From Arthrobacter sp. ISL-72 (lineage in GTDB: Bacteria > Actinomycetota > Actinomycetes > Actinomycetales > Micrococcaceae), in contig NZ_JAGGPP010000004.1 in assembly GCF_018613755.1 (NCBI RefSeq), positions 62,001 to 126,000 on the forward strand: a stretch of 64,000 nt of DNA. The letters are read 5' to 3'. Below are positions 42,359-51,600 of this stretch, piece after piece. A model generated the notes under the pieces. That model did not search any database and was not told the origin of the DNA. It saw only the letters and a program-made list of their open reading frames with translations. Both the position numbers and the translations under genes were made by a program. Position 1 is the first letter of the stretch. Every line of letters begins with the position of its first letter.

Positions 42359-42832
42359 ATGGCCGATCCACTTACCGGCAGCCACCCGCGCACATTCCGG
42401 CCGGGCCGGATCATCGTCCCCGGCACCTCCCGGCAGCTGGGCGCGTTCGGCCTGTTCACCCCGGCTCCCGGCCAACGCCGCACAGTGGAGGTGGCCGGCA
42501 GGCCGCTGTCGGTGAAGAGCGCGGAAGGGGACCTGCTGTGGATCAGCTTCGGTGAACTCACCGCCGGGAATCCCGCTGCCCGGGACTTCGACGCCCTGGC
42601 CGCCCGGTTCGGAGAGTGGGTGGTTGACGGCGTCCCCGGCGCGTCCGACGCCGCGGTCTCGCCGGAGTGGCGGCTGTTCCTGGACGTGGTGGACCTCTTG
42701 TTTGACCGAAACGTCACCCTGTTTGTCATCGGTGCTGTGCTCCCGGACGTCCGCGCTGACAGCCCGCTCGCCCTGCTGCTCCGCGTTGAATCGGACGAAG
42801 AACTGCCGGATGAGCAGTCGTCCGGCTGCTAA
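42359..42832 (+). CDS. Stand-alone AFG1/ZapE-type C-terminal domain protein
   Basis: A 157-residue protein without a P-loop. The region from residue 45 to 130 (RTVEVAGRPLSVKSAEGDLLWISFGELT, then GEWVVDGVPG, then FLDVVDLLFDRNVTLFVIG) lines up, from memory, with the last part of AFG1/ZapE ATPases, where the corresponding block reads as a conserved FDxLC...F-V-DVP...F-LIDxLYDR-V-L. The ATPase part, with Walker motifs, is missing, and the gene starts cleanly 13 bp after corA. Either a free-standing domain or the remnant of a fused gene; function unknown. It overlaps the convergent kinase-like gene by 4 bp. Confidence 0.7.
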   Translation: MADPLTGSHPRTFRPGRIIVPGTSRQLGAFGLFTPAPGQRRTVEVAGRPLSVKSAEGDLLWISFGELTAGNPAARDFDALAARFGEWVVDGVPGASDAAVSPEWRLFLDVVDLLFDRNVTLFVIGAVLPDVRADSPLALLLRVESDEELPDEQSSGC

Positions 42833-45489
42833 CTCGGCGTCGGCGGAACGATCGTCACGGTGCCGGCCTCGCCGTCGACCTCTATCTGCTGGCCGCTCGC
42901 GATCCGGCGGGTCGCCACCCCGGTGCCCAGCACCGCGGGGATGCCGTACTCCCTGGCCACAATGGAGCTGTGGCTCAGCGGTCCGCCAACATCAGTGACC
43001 ACGGCCGAGGCCATGGCAAAGAGCGGGGTCCAGGCCGGGGTGGTGATCCGCGCCACCAGCACCTCTCCCGGCCGCATCCGGGGGAAGTCCTCGGGACCGG
43101 CCAGAACCCGGGCAGGAGCACGGACCCTGCCCTGCCTGGCGCCCACACCCTTGATCGTGTTCCCCGGCTGGTCCTGGGACCCCTCGGGCATCATCCCTGC
43201 CAGGGACCGCTGCAGCCACCGGATCTCCGGCAGCATCTGTGGAGCGGCGGCCTTGCGCTGGCCCCGCCAGCGCAGCCTGCGCTCATCGACCGATTCAGCC
43301 AGCACCGGTCGTTCCGGGCCCGTGATGGCGGCCGGTCCGGCAGGGTCGGCCAGGCCGAATCCGACCGCGCTGCTGATTTCGCCGTGGCGAAGCCAGAACA
43401 CATCGTCAGGTTCCGTGATGACTCCCGCGGCGACCAGGCGCCCGCCCAGTTCGCGCAGCATCCGGCGCATCAGCGGCCAGCCGAGTCCGACGTCGGCCAG
43501 CGCATCTTCGCGGACCGGCGCCGGCGCCTGCGCCCACCGCAGCATCCGTGTAAAGGCTGCTTTGCGGGCAGGGTGCAGCCGGGCAAGGACGTTCCTGGTG
43601 AGCTTCTCGCGGCGGGCGGCGGCCAGCTGCTGCCTCCGGTGCGGATCGGTGCCTTGTCCACGCAGATAGAACTTCAGCGCATCCAGCAGCGGGGACGGGT
43701 CGTCAGCCGGCACCGGGTTGATGAAGTCCAGGTTGTAGACCGCGTGGCCGAAGCAGTCCAGGTGGAGCTGGAAGCGGTGTTCCCACTGATGCCACAGCCC
43801 GGGATCCATCCCTGCCGGAGGAACCCCTGATCCCTGTGCCCGGGCGAGAGACGTTGTTCGCGTCGCCAGGATGGCCGCTGCGAGGCCCGGAACTCCGCGG
43901 GACCACTCGGCCACGTCGTAGAGGGCTTTGTCCGCCCGGATGGGTTCGCTCTCGTAGCCGAGCAGGAACGCCGCTGCCGGCGGATCACCGTCCCGCCGGA
44001 TAAAGGTGTTGTAGAACTTCTGGAACGCGAGCTCGCCGGTCGCGGCGATGGGAATGACGGACTGGACGGCGGTGTAGTAGACCGTTCCCGCATCAAGCAG
44101 CGCTGTCACCCCCGCGAGCAGTTCCTGGCCGGAGAGGTCCGCGACCGGCTTCGCCGACCAGGATTGCACCGCATGCACGTAGCGCGGGTGTGAATAGTCC
44201 CGCCAGCCCTCGATCCCCATGTGCGCCTCGCCCCGGAAAAGCGCGCGGGCGGCCGCCGGCATCTTGCCGATGAGCCGCAGCAAACCGGACGTCCGGTAGT
44301 AGTAATAGGCGTAGCCGTTGATGGCAGGCAGGCCCAGGTCGCCGTCCCGGAAGCCGCTCTTGCCGAAAGCCTCGCCCAGCAGGGCCTGGAGCGACCGTGA
44401 GACCGAGCCGTCAATCAGGTCCGCAAACAAGGGCGACAGCGGATCGGGAAGCTGCTCGACGATGCTCGCCCGGAAGTAAAGGCCCTTCGGGTAGGGTACG
44501 GCCCAGTCGCTGGGCACCTCACCGGCGGGCTCGGGCAGGGCCGTGACGGGGCGGGACTGCAGGATGAAGAATTCGCCGTCCGCCCGCGCCCACTCGATGT
44601 CCTGCGGAGTGCCGAAGTGCTGCGCAATCCGTCGTCCGTAGCCGGCGAGGCTGGCTGCGGCGTCGTCGTCGAGGACGGGTTGGTGCCGGCGTGAGGCCGG
44701 AACGGGTTCCTCCCGGGTGCCCTGCTCGGCATAGACAGTCATGACGTCCTTGTCGGCGGTCCGGCGGGAGACCACTTTCCCTGTTGCTGCGTCGACCACG
44801 ATGTCGTCGGTGGAGACGGCGCCGCTGACCACGGCCTCGCCCAGCCCCCACGCAGCGCTGATCACGGCCTGGTCCCGGCGTCCGGTGGCGGGATTCGCGG
44901 TGAACATCACGCCGGCAGCGTCTGCGGCCACCATTTTTTGGACCACCACCGCCAGCCGGACCTGGTCCGGCCGGATGCCTTCCCGGGCACGGTAAGCCAT
45001 GGCGCGGGAGGTCCAGAGGGAGGCCCAGCAGTTGATGACCGCTTCGATCAGGGCATCGGCGCCGCGCACGTTGAGATACGTGTCCTGCTGGCCCGCGAAG
45101 CTGGCGGTGGCGAGGTCCTCGGCGGTGGCGGAGGACCGCACCGCCGCGGCGGTCTGTCCGGCTCCGTCGGTGTCCAGTTCGCGGTAGGCATCGCGGATTT
45201 CTCCAACTACCGCCGCCGGCATCACACTGCCGGTAAAGAGCCCGCGGATGTGCCCGGACGCCTCATCGTAGTCACTGGCTCCTGTGAAAGCCGGCAAGGA
45301 GGCATGCTCCTGAATGCGGTCGGCCAGGACGTTTTCCCGGATGTACAACTCGTAGGCGGCGGTGGTCAGCACGAAGCCCGGCGGAACCGGCAGGCCGGCC
45401 CGGACCAGTTCGCCCAGTCCGGCACCCTTGCCGCCGGCCCTGGCGACGTCGTCCCGCCCGGCCTCGCCCAAATCGTCGATGTACCTCAT
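42829..45489 (-). CDS. PEP-utilising phosphotransferase-like protein (rifampicin phosphotransferase / PEP synthase N-terminal type)
   Basis: An 886-residue protein. The N-terminus (about 1-320) is the PEP-synthase ATP-grasp domain, starting GRDDVARAGGKGAGLGELVRAGLPVPPGF and containing AVRSSATAEDLATASFAGQQDTYLNV. A central part of about 400 residues matches rifampicin phosphotransferases loosely. The C-terminus is the swivelling His domain, GGPLSHSSIVAREYGIPAVLG, with His840 as the likely phosphorylated residue. The TIM-barrel PEP-binding domain of true PEP synthase is absent. So either antibiotic phosphorylation or another ATP-dependent phosphotransfer; substrate cannot be read. The gene is alone on its strand. 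Confidence 0.82.
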   Translation of the reverse strand: MRYIDDLGEAGRDDVARAGGKGAGLGELVRAGLPVPPGFVLTTAAYELYIRENVLADRIQEHASLPAFTGASDYDEASGHIRGLFTGSVMPAAVVGEIRDAYRELDTDGAGQTAAAVRSSATAEDLATASFAGQQDTYLNVRGADALIEAVINCWASLWTSRAMAYRAREGIRPDQVRLAVVVQKMVAADAAGVMFTANPATGRRDQAVISAAWGLGEAVVSGAVSTDDIVVDAATGKVVSRRTADKDVMTVYAEQGTREEPVPASRRHQPVLDDDAAASLAGYGRRIAQHFGTPQDIEWARADGEFFILQSRPVTALPEPAGEVPSDWAVPYPKGLYFRASIVEQLPDPLSPLFADLIDGSVSRSLQALLGEAFGKSGFRDGDLGLPAINGYAYYYYRTSGLLRLIGKMPAAARALFRGEAHMGIEGWRDYSHPRYVHAVQSWSAKPVADLSGQELLAGVTALLDAGTVYYTAVQSVIPIAATGELAFQKFYNTFIRRDGDPPAAAFLLGYESEPIRADKALYDVAEWSRGVPGLAAAILATRTTSLARAQGSGVPPAGMDPGLWHQWEHRFQLHLDCFGHAVYNLDFINPVPADDPSPLLDALKFYLRGQGTDPHRRQQLAAARREKLTRNVLARLHPARKAAFTRMLRWAQAPAPVREDALADVGLGWPLMRRMLRELGGRLVAAGVITEPDDVFWLRHGEISSAVGFGLADPAGPAAITGPERPVLAESVDERRLRWRGQRKAAAPQMLPEIRWLQRSLAGMMPEGSQDQPGNTIKGVGARQGRVRAPARVLAGPEDFPRMRPGEVLVARITTPAWTPLFAMASAVVTDVGGPLSHSSIVAREYGIPAVLGTGVATRRIASGQQIEVDGEAGTVTIVPPTPS

Positions 45490-45590
45490 GACCGCAGCCT
45501 CCTATCCGGCCGGGGCTTTCCGGGCAGCTCCTGGTTCACAACATACTGTGTGTGCGGCGGGGATCTCCATCCGCGGCGTGCTGAAAACCG

Positions 45591-46448
45591 TCAGCGCCGA
45601 CCGGCGGTAGTAGCCCTGATCCAGTCCAGTCCGTAGGGAACGGAAGCAGACAGGTTCAGGTAGGCGGCGGCGGGCGGCAGTTCAATCGCATTCGTGACCC
45701 CTACCAGTCTCGCTTCACCGTGGTCGGACCAGATGACCGGGCCGCCGCTGTCACCGCGGTTCGCGGTGGTGTGGGCAGAATAGGTGCAGAACTGCCAGGG
45801 ACCCGCAATGTCCGGGCAGGCCTCGGCCGGGACTGTCGTCAATTGCGTCTCAACCAGCCGGGCCGCAGGATCACAGGGTGCGGCCGCCACGAACGGGTCT
45901 CCCGTGCAGCCGTAGCCGGCAACGGTGACCTCTGCCCCGAGCGGCGCCGGCGTGGACGCCAATTCGATACTCGGTTCGGAAACAGGCGATTGCAGGAAGA
46001 GCAGCGCGATGTCGTTCTTGATCAGGGCGGGGTCATAGCCCGGCATCGGCACGGCCGTTGCTACGCCGACCGTGTACTGGGAGCGGCTGAGGCCGTAGTG
46101 GAAGGTCACGTTGATTGCTGACGGACTGCGTCCGTTGCTCCGGATACAGTGTGCTGCCGTGACGACCGTGTCCTCGGTGATCAGGGACCCGGTGCAGGAT
46201 GCGATTCCTTCCGGGTAGGCCAGCTCCACCCTGACGGCCCACGCGTAGTCGTCCGAATCCGCCCTGCTGCCGTTGAACACGGCGAGCGCGGGGACCGCTG
46301 TTGCTGCCGTGAGGGCTGTTGCGGTGAGGACTGCAACCAGCTGTGCGATGATGCGCCGGCGAAGGCGCCCGGGGTTCCGAAGTCCGCGGCTAACGGGGTT
46401 CCGGAGTCTCCGGCCGGGCGATGGCTGCGTGGGACTTTCCTTGCTCAT
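45591..46448 (-). CDS. Secreted trypsin-like serine protease
   Basis: A 285-residue exported chymotrypsin-fold protease. A Lys/Arg-rich start is followed by a hydrophobic stretch (about residues 32-54) and an Ala-x-Ala type cleavage site before AVFNGSRADSDDY, which replaces the usual IVGG start. Catalytic triad: His in VVTAAHC, Asp in IKNDIALLF, Ser in NRGDSGGPV; Cys pairs are present. ATG 46448 follows GAGG; longer frames have no such site. Substrate unknown. It lies alone between the phosphotransferase and ABC-F genes. Confidence 0.9.
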   Translation of the reverse strand: MSKESPTQPSPGRRLRNPVSRGLRNPGRLRRRIIAQLVAVLTATALTAATAVPALAVFNGSRADSDDYAWAVRVELAYPEGIASCTGSLITEDTVVTAAHCIRSNGRSPSAINVTFHYGLSRSQYTVGVATAVPMPGYDPALIKNDIALLFLQSPVSEPSIELASTPAPLGAEVTVAGYGCTGDPFVAAAPCDPAARLVETQLTTVPAEACPDIAGPWQFCTYSAHTTANRGDSGGPVIWSDHGEARLVGVTNAIELPPAAAYLNLSASVPYGLDWIRATTAGRR

Positions 46449-46634
46449 GAGGTGGCTCCTCATCGTTGCCTGAAAATATTGCGGATGTGGTGAAGGAACT
46501 GTCACGAGTCCAGGTTCCCGGAGATCACACATCTGCCCCCAGTCGCAGCACCCTTACTCTGCTCCTACGCGTCGACGGCCGTCAAGGCCGGACGGATGCG
46601 GGCCGCACGCCCCTGCAAGGTGGCGAGGCGGTGG

Positions 46635-48227
46635 CTAGGCGGCCCGCACTTCAATCTCGCTGGGCGGGGCCGTCTCCGCCCCGAAGACCAGATACCCCGT
46701 GGCGATCTTTTCGGTGAAGAACCTGTCGTGGCTGACCGCCACGACGGCTCCCGGGAAGTGCATCAGCGCTCTTTCCATGACCTGCGTGCTGGACAGGTCC
46801 AGGTGGTTGGTCGGTTCATCCAGCAGCAGGACCGACGCGCCGGACAGCAGGCATTGAGCCATTGCAACACGCGCCTTTTGCCCGCCGGAGAGGTTGCCGA
46901 TCTTTTGTTTGAGGTCCGCTTCGGAGAACTGGAACATCGCAAGGAACCTGTTGACTGACTTCCTTGTGGCGCTGAAGGCCAGGCTGTCCGGCAGGGCGTT
47001 GACCGCATGCGACACGGTGTCGGCGTCGTCGAGCTCCTCGAGCATCCAGTTGTAGGAGACAAAGCCGGGCCCCTTGGCCCACGAGACCACGCCGGCGTCT
47101 GCCTCTTCCTCGCCCGTCAGTACTTTCAGGAGGGTGGATTTGCCGCTGCCGTTGGAACCCAGGACCACGATCCGGTTGCCCCGCCTGATCTCGAAGCCCA
47201 GGTCCTGGAAGAGCGCCTTGCCGCCGTAGGACTTGCCCAGCCCCTCGACCCGGCAGAGTACGTCCTTGACGTGCAGGCCGCCATAGATCTCGGTGACGAT
47301 CTGGTCCACGGGACGGGGCGTTCGCGACTTCTTGATCTTGGCCAGCTGGTTTCCCAGCCCGCGGCTGGCGGCTTTGGCAGCCTCGCGGCGGTCGGCGATG
47401 CCTTCGGCCTCGAACGCCAGAAGCTCGGATTCGTGCACGAACTGCTGCTCGAGGGATTTAAGGCGGAACTGTTTCTGCACGATGTATTCGCCGAAGTTGC
47501 CCGCGTACTCATGCAGGTGGAAGTTCTCCATTTCGATGATCCGGGTCACCACGGCGTCAAGGAACGTCCGGTCGTGCGAGACGATGACTGCGGCGCCTTT
47601 GAAATCCCGGAACCAGTTTTCAAGCCATTCGACGCCGGCCACGTCCAGGAAGTTGGTGGGCTCGTCCAGGAGCAGCACAGCCGGGTCCTCCAGGAGGATC
47701 TTCGCCAGCGCAGCCCGGTTGCGCCAGCCGCCGGAGAGCTCGTCGATGGAGCAGACCCGGTGGGCTTCGCTGAAGCCCAGGGTCGTCAGCGCCTTGTCGA
47801 TCCGCCGGGGGTAGTCCCAGCCGTCAAGGCGCTCCATCTCCTCGAAGAGTTCGGCCTGGCGGGCGATCAGCCGGTCCAGCTCTGCATCCGCGGGATCCGC
47901 GGAGATGGCCGCATCAATGGACGCCAGTTCCGATTCCACGGCTTTTATTTCGGAGAACAGCCCGTTCAGGACCTCGGTTATCGTTGATGTGCCGTTCAGT
48001 TCCGAGAACTGCGAGAAGTAGCCAATCCTGGTTCCCGGTTCCACTGTGACGGTGCCGCTATCAGGCGTGATCCGGTCAAGGATCAGCTGGAGCAGCGTGG
48101 TCTTGCCCGACCCGTTCTTGCCGATCAGCCCCGCCCTGTCGCCCGGTTCAAGCCGGAAGTACGCCTCACGCAGCACCGGGGTGTTGTCGAATCGCACGCT
48201 GACGTCTTGCAGCCGGACAAGGCTCAT
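46635..48227 (-). CDS. ABC-F family ATPase
   Basis: A 530-residue cytoplasmic protein with two ABC domains and no membrane part. Domain 1: GLIGKNGSGKTTLLQL, LSGGWRNRAALAKILL, LLLDEPTNFLDV. Linker region (about residues 240-310) is charged. Domain 2: LGSNGSGKSTLLKVL, LSGGQKARVAMAQCLL, LLLDEPTNHLDL. ABC-F proteins bind the ribosome E site; this may be a housekeeping member (Uup/EttA-type) or a resistance protein, which I cannot decide. It lies downstream of the tRNA-Ala gene on the same strand, behind a strong hairpin. Confidence 0.93.
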   Translation of the reverse strand: MSLVRLQDVSVRFDNTPVLREAYFRLEPGDRAGLIGKNGSGKTTLLQLILDRITPDSGTVTVEPGTRIGYFSQFSELNGTSTITEVLNGLFSEIKAVESELASIDAAISADPADAELDRLIARQAELFEEMERLDGWDYPRRIDKALTTLGFSEAHRVCSIDELSGGWRNRAALAKILLEDPAVLLLDEPTNFLDVAGVEWLENWFRDFKGAAVIVSHDRTFLDAVVTRIIEMENFHLHEYAGNFGEYIVQKQFRLKSLEQQFVHESELLAFEAEGIADRREAAKAASRGLGNQLAKIKKSRTPRPVDQIVTEIYGGLHVKDVLCRVEGLGKSYGGKALFQDLGFEIRRGNRIVVLGSNGSGKSTLLKVLTGEEEADAGVVSWAKGPGFVSYNWMLEELDDADTVSHAVNALPDSLAFSATRKSVNRFLAMFQFSEADLKQKIGNLSGGQKARVAMAQCLLSGASVLLLDEPTNHLDLSSTQVMERALMHFPGAVVAVSHDRFFTEKIATGYLVFGAETAPPSEIEVRAA

Positions 48228-48301
48228 TGCTGCTGTCCTCTCAGGGGATGGATCGGTGGCGGGCGGTCCGGTGGCGCGTGGTTCCGAACCGGTAAAACGA
48301 A

Positions 48302-48339
48302 AGCTCCCCCACCCGGCGCTGGCGCCGGATGAGGGAGCT
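48302..48339 (-). terminator. Terminator of the tRNA-Ala gene
   Basis: Stem AGCTCCC / GGGAGCT (48302-48308, 48333-48339) plus an inner stem CCGGCGC / GCGCCGG (48313-48319, 48322-48328); a T-rich CTTTCGTTTT follows on the minus strand. It begins 4 nt after the tRNA 3' end. Confidence 0.85.
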
Positions 48340-48342
48340 GAT

Positions 48343-48418
48343 TGGTGGAGCTAAGGAGATTCGAACTCCTGACCTCTTCGATGCGAACGAAGCGCTCTAC
48401 CAACTGAGCTATAGCCCC
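48343..48418 (-). tRNA. tRNA-Ala (anticodon CGC)
   Basis: A 76-nt cloverleaf on the minus strand: acceptor stem GGGGCTA / TAGCTCC, D arm GCTCAGTTGGTAGAGC, anticodon stem CTTCG / CGAAG with loop TTCGCAT giving anticodon CGC (codon GCG), and T arm with GTTCGAATC. The 3' CCA is encoded. A promoter (-35 TTGAAT, -10 TAGCCT) lies just upstream and a terminator just downstream, so it is a single-gene unit. Confidence 0.95.
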
Positions 48419-48429
48419 CGACCATTCAT

Positions 48430-48458
48430 AGGCTAGCGTCCGCCGCCCCATGATTCAA
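48430..48458 (-). promoter_or_regulatory. Promoter of the tRNA-Ala gene
   Basis: On the minus strand TTGAAT (48453-48458) and TAGCCT (48430-48435), 17 bp apart; the -10 box ends 11 nt before the mature tRNA 5' end. Confidence 0.7.
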
Positions 48459-48637
48459 AACAGCTCGCCCCCGGCCCCCGCTGCCAGATGGGTTCGCCGA
48501 AGCCGATACTGCTGGTAGCCTCTGATCGGGATGACGTCTAGCACGGCCCCGTGACGCGGAATTTCTTGCCTGGTGGTTCCTGCACGGATTGGATCCCGGT
48601 TACCTGGAAACCTTGGGGGAATTTCTTGGCGCGCCTT

Positions 48638-51600
48638 ATGCACCGTTGTCGATCCGTCATCACGTTGGTCGTGGCCAGCATCGCTTTGGGTCTCCTGACC
48701 CCGGCCGCCGGTCAGGCAGCTTTAGCCGACAGCGAGGTTGTTGCCGGCGTAGGCATTGCCCAGCATCTGTCCCGCTCTCCGATGCCGGCCGTGCAGGCGC
48801 CTTCACTGCCCGGCGCGGTGGAGGCAGAACCTGCAGGGCCGGTTACGGCAGCCGGCCTGACAGTGGGCCCGCTGAGCGTCGAGCACCTGAACAATCCCCT
48901 GGGCGTGGACGCAGCCAGACCCCGGCTCAGCTGGGAACTCGCCTCCGGAGAACGCGGCAAGTCCCAGACCGGTTACCAGATCCAGGTGGCCGGCAGCGAG
49001 GCCGCGCTTGCATCTGCTCCCGACGTCTGGGACAGCGGCCACGTCTCAGGCGATAACCAGTCACTCGTGGCATACGCCGGGCCGGCCCTGTCCTCGGCCA
49101 CGCCGTATTTCTGGCGCGTCCGCGTCTGGGACGAGGACGGAGTGGAATCTTCCTGGAGCCCGGTGTCCACTTGGACAACCGGACTCCTTGACGCCGGCGA
49201 CTGGCAAGCCAACTGGATCAGCCCGGCGTCCAGCGCCGCCGGCGGCTCGTACCTGCGAAAATCATTCACCCTGCCCGACAAACCGCTTCGCGCCACGGCC
49301 TTCGTTGCCGGCCGCGGAACCTTCGAGCGGCCGGTGGACAACCAAGGGTACTGCTGCCTGCAGACGGCAACCCTTGCCCGCGGCATCTACGAACTGAGCG
49401 CCAACGGGAAGAAGGTCGGAGACGCCCAGCTGGAGTCACAGCCGACGGATAGCCGCGTCAGGTCCCTGTACCGGACCTGGGACGTAACGTCCCTCCTCCA
49501 GTCCGGGGACAACGCCGTCGGATTCCTCATCGGCGAGGACTCTGACGTCATCCTGCAAATCAATCTTGAATGGGCGTCGGGGCCTCCGACTGTCATCTCC
49601 ACAGACGGTTCCTGGACCTCCCGGCCCGGCCCGGTCACCCGCGCGCACAGGTTCCATGGCGAGACCTTCGATGCCCGCAAACAGATTGCCGGCTGGGACA
49701 CAGCCGCAGCCGGCAGCCTGGGGTGGAGCGCGGTGCGGACCAACACCACGCGGGGAACGCTGAGCGCCTCCCCCAATGAGCCCATGCGGGTGGTCAACCG
49801 GCTCAACCCGGTCAAGGTGACGCAGCCTGCCCCGGGAGTGTTCGTCGCCGATTTCGGGACGAACATCTCCGGGACGGTTTCGTTGTCGCAGGTGGTCCCG
49901 GCAGGAAGAACGGTGACCATCAAGCACGGCGAGCGGCTGCACAACGGACGCGTCAACAACTCCGTCATCCTCGCCGCGCAGACCAGTACGTTCATTGGCG
50001 ATGGCAAGACCTCCCTGTTCAGCTCCCGGTTCGCCTACGCAGGATTCCGGTGGGCGGAAATCTCCGGCCTCGACGCCGCCCCGGCCAGCGGAGCGATGGT
50101 GGCGCAGGAGATCCGCAACGACGTGCGTCCCTCGGGCACCTTCAAGGCCTCGACGCCGCTCTTGAACTCCCTGCACGAAGCCAACAGGCAGACCCAGGTC
50201 AACGGCATGCATGGCATCCCGGAGGACACGCCGACCCGTGAGAAGCGTGGCTGGACGGCGGATGCGCACCTCGCAGCCCAGGCAACCATCAACAACTACG
50301 ACATGGCCGCGTTCTACACCAAGTTCATCCGTGACATGGAAGACGCGCAGGCCCCCTCCGGCTTCGTCCCTGACATCGTGCCCATCGAGCACCACCCCTT
50401 CTGGAGCGAGCAGTCCGACCCAGTCTGGTCCGCTGCGACCGTGCTCATCCCGTACTACGTGTGGAAGGCTTACGGCGACGACCGGCTTCTGAGCAGCCAC
50501 TACAGCTCGATGGACCGCTGGATGAGCTACCTGGGAACGGTCAGCGACGGTTACCTGATCACCCGGCCCAGTGGAACCTGGGGGCAGGACTGGGTCGCCT
50601 CCGAAGACACGGACAGCAAGCTCTTCCAGTCCGGTTTCTACTACCTCACGGCCAAACTTATGGCAGAGATGTCGGATGAACTCGGCAAGACCGGCTCCGC
50701 CGAAAAGTACCGGGCCCTGGCGCACAAGATCTCCGAAGCCTTCAACTCGCGGTACTTCGACGCCGGCAAGGCAAGCTACGGCAACAGCCAGTTCTCGAAC
50801 GCGCTGCCGCTGACGCTGGGCATCGTCCCGGAAGGCAGGGCCGGCGACGTCACGCAGACGCTCGTCAACCAGGTCATGGTCACCGGCGGCGGACACGTCC
50901 GGGGCGGCCTGCCGGGAGCAAAGTACACCGTCGACGCACTTGAGCTGATGGGCCGTTCGGACATCGTCAACATTGTGGTGTCGCGGACCGACAGCCCCGG
51001 CTGGGCGTACATGCTCACCCACGGCCCGGGCTCCATCTGGGAAGAGTGGCAAGGGACCCCGTCCCTGAACCACCCCATGTTCACCTTCATCGACAACTGG
51101 CTGTACACGTCGGTGGCCGGTATCTCACCGTCGGGAGACGGCGGCTACCGCGAAATCTCCTTCGATCCGCGCATCACGCCAAGCCTCCCCTCCGCCGCCG
51201 GAAGCGTGCACACGCCCTTCGGCGAGGCAAAAATCGACTGGAAGCGGGTCGATGGCAGGGTTGACTACAACGTCACGGTCCCTGTTGGAGCGACCGGGAA
51301 GCTGAGGCTCCGCAACGCCAGGCCCGAAGGTGTGGCTGAGTCCGGCCACCGGGCCGCTGTTGGAAACGGCATTATGTCAATCGAGGGTTCCGGCACCGAC
51401 ACAGCGGCCACCCTCGGTTCCGGGACTTTCCAGTTCACCTCCGACCCCGCGTTGGCCCAGCTTGTGGCAGCGGAGACGACGACCGCTGCCATGAAACGGG
51501 AAGTGTCCGCGCTGGCACCGTCCACCCCAGGGATCGCCGCGCTGAAGCAGTCATCCGCCGGAACGGAATCCCAAGTCAGCGGCGCCCTCGACGCCTATAT

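Noticed and set aside
40751..42475. 574-codon open frame on the minus strand opposite the AsnC regulator and corA
   Set aside because: Antisense shadow; the plus-strand proteins have clear domain signatures (helix-turn-helix/RAM, GMN).
49436..51073. 545-codon open frame on the minus strand inside the rhamnosidase gene
   Set aside because: Shadow of the GH78 catalytic region; no motif, no plausible ribosome binding site.
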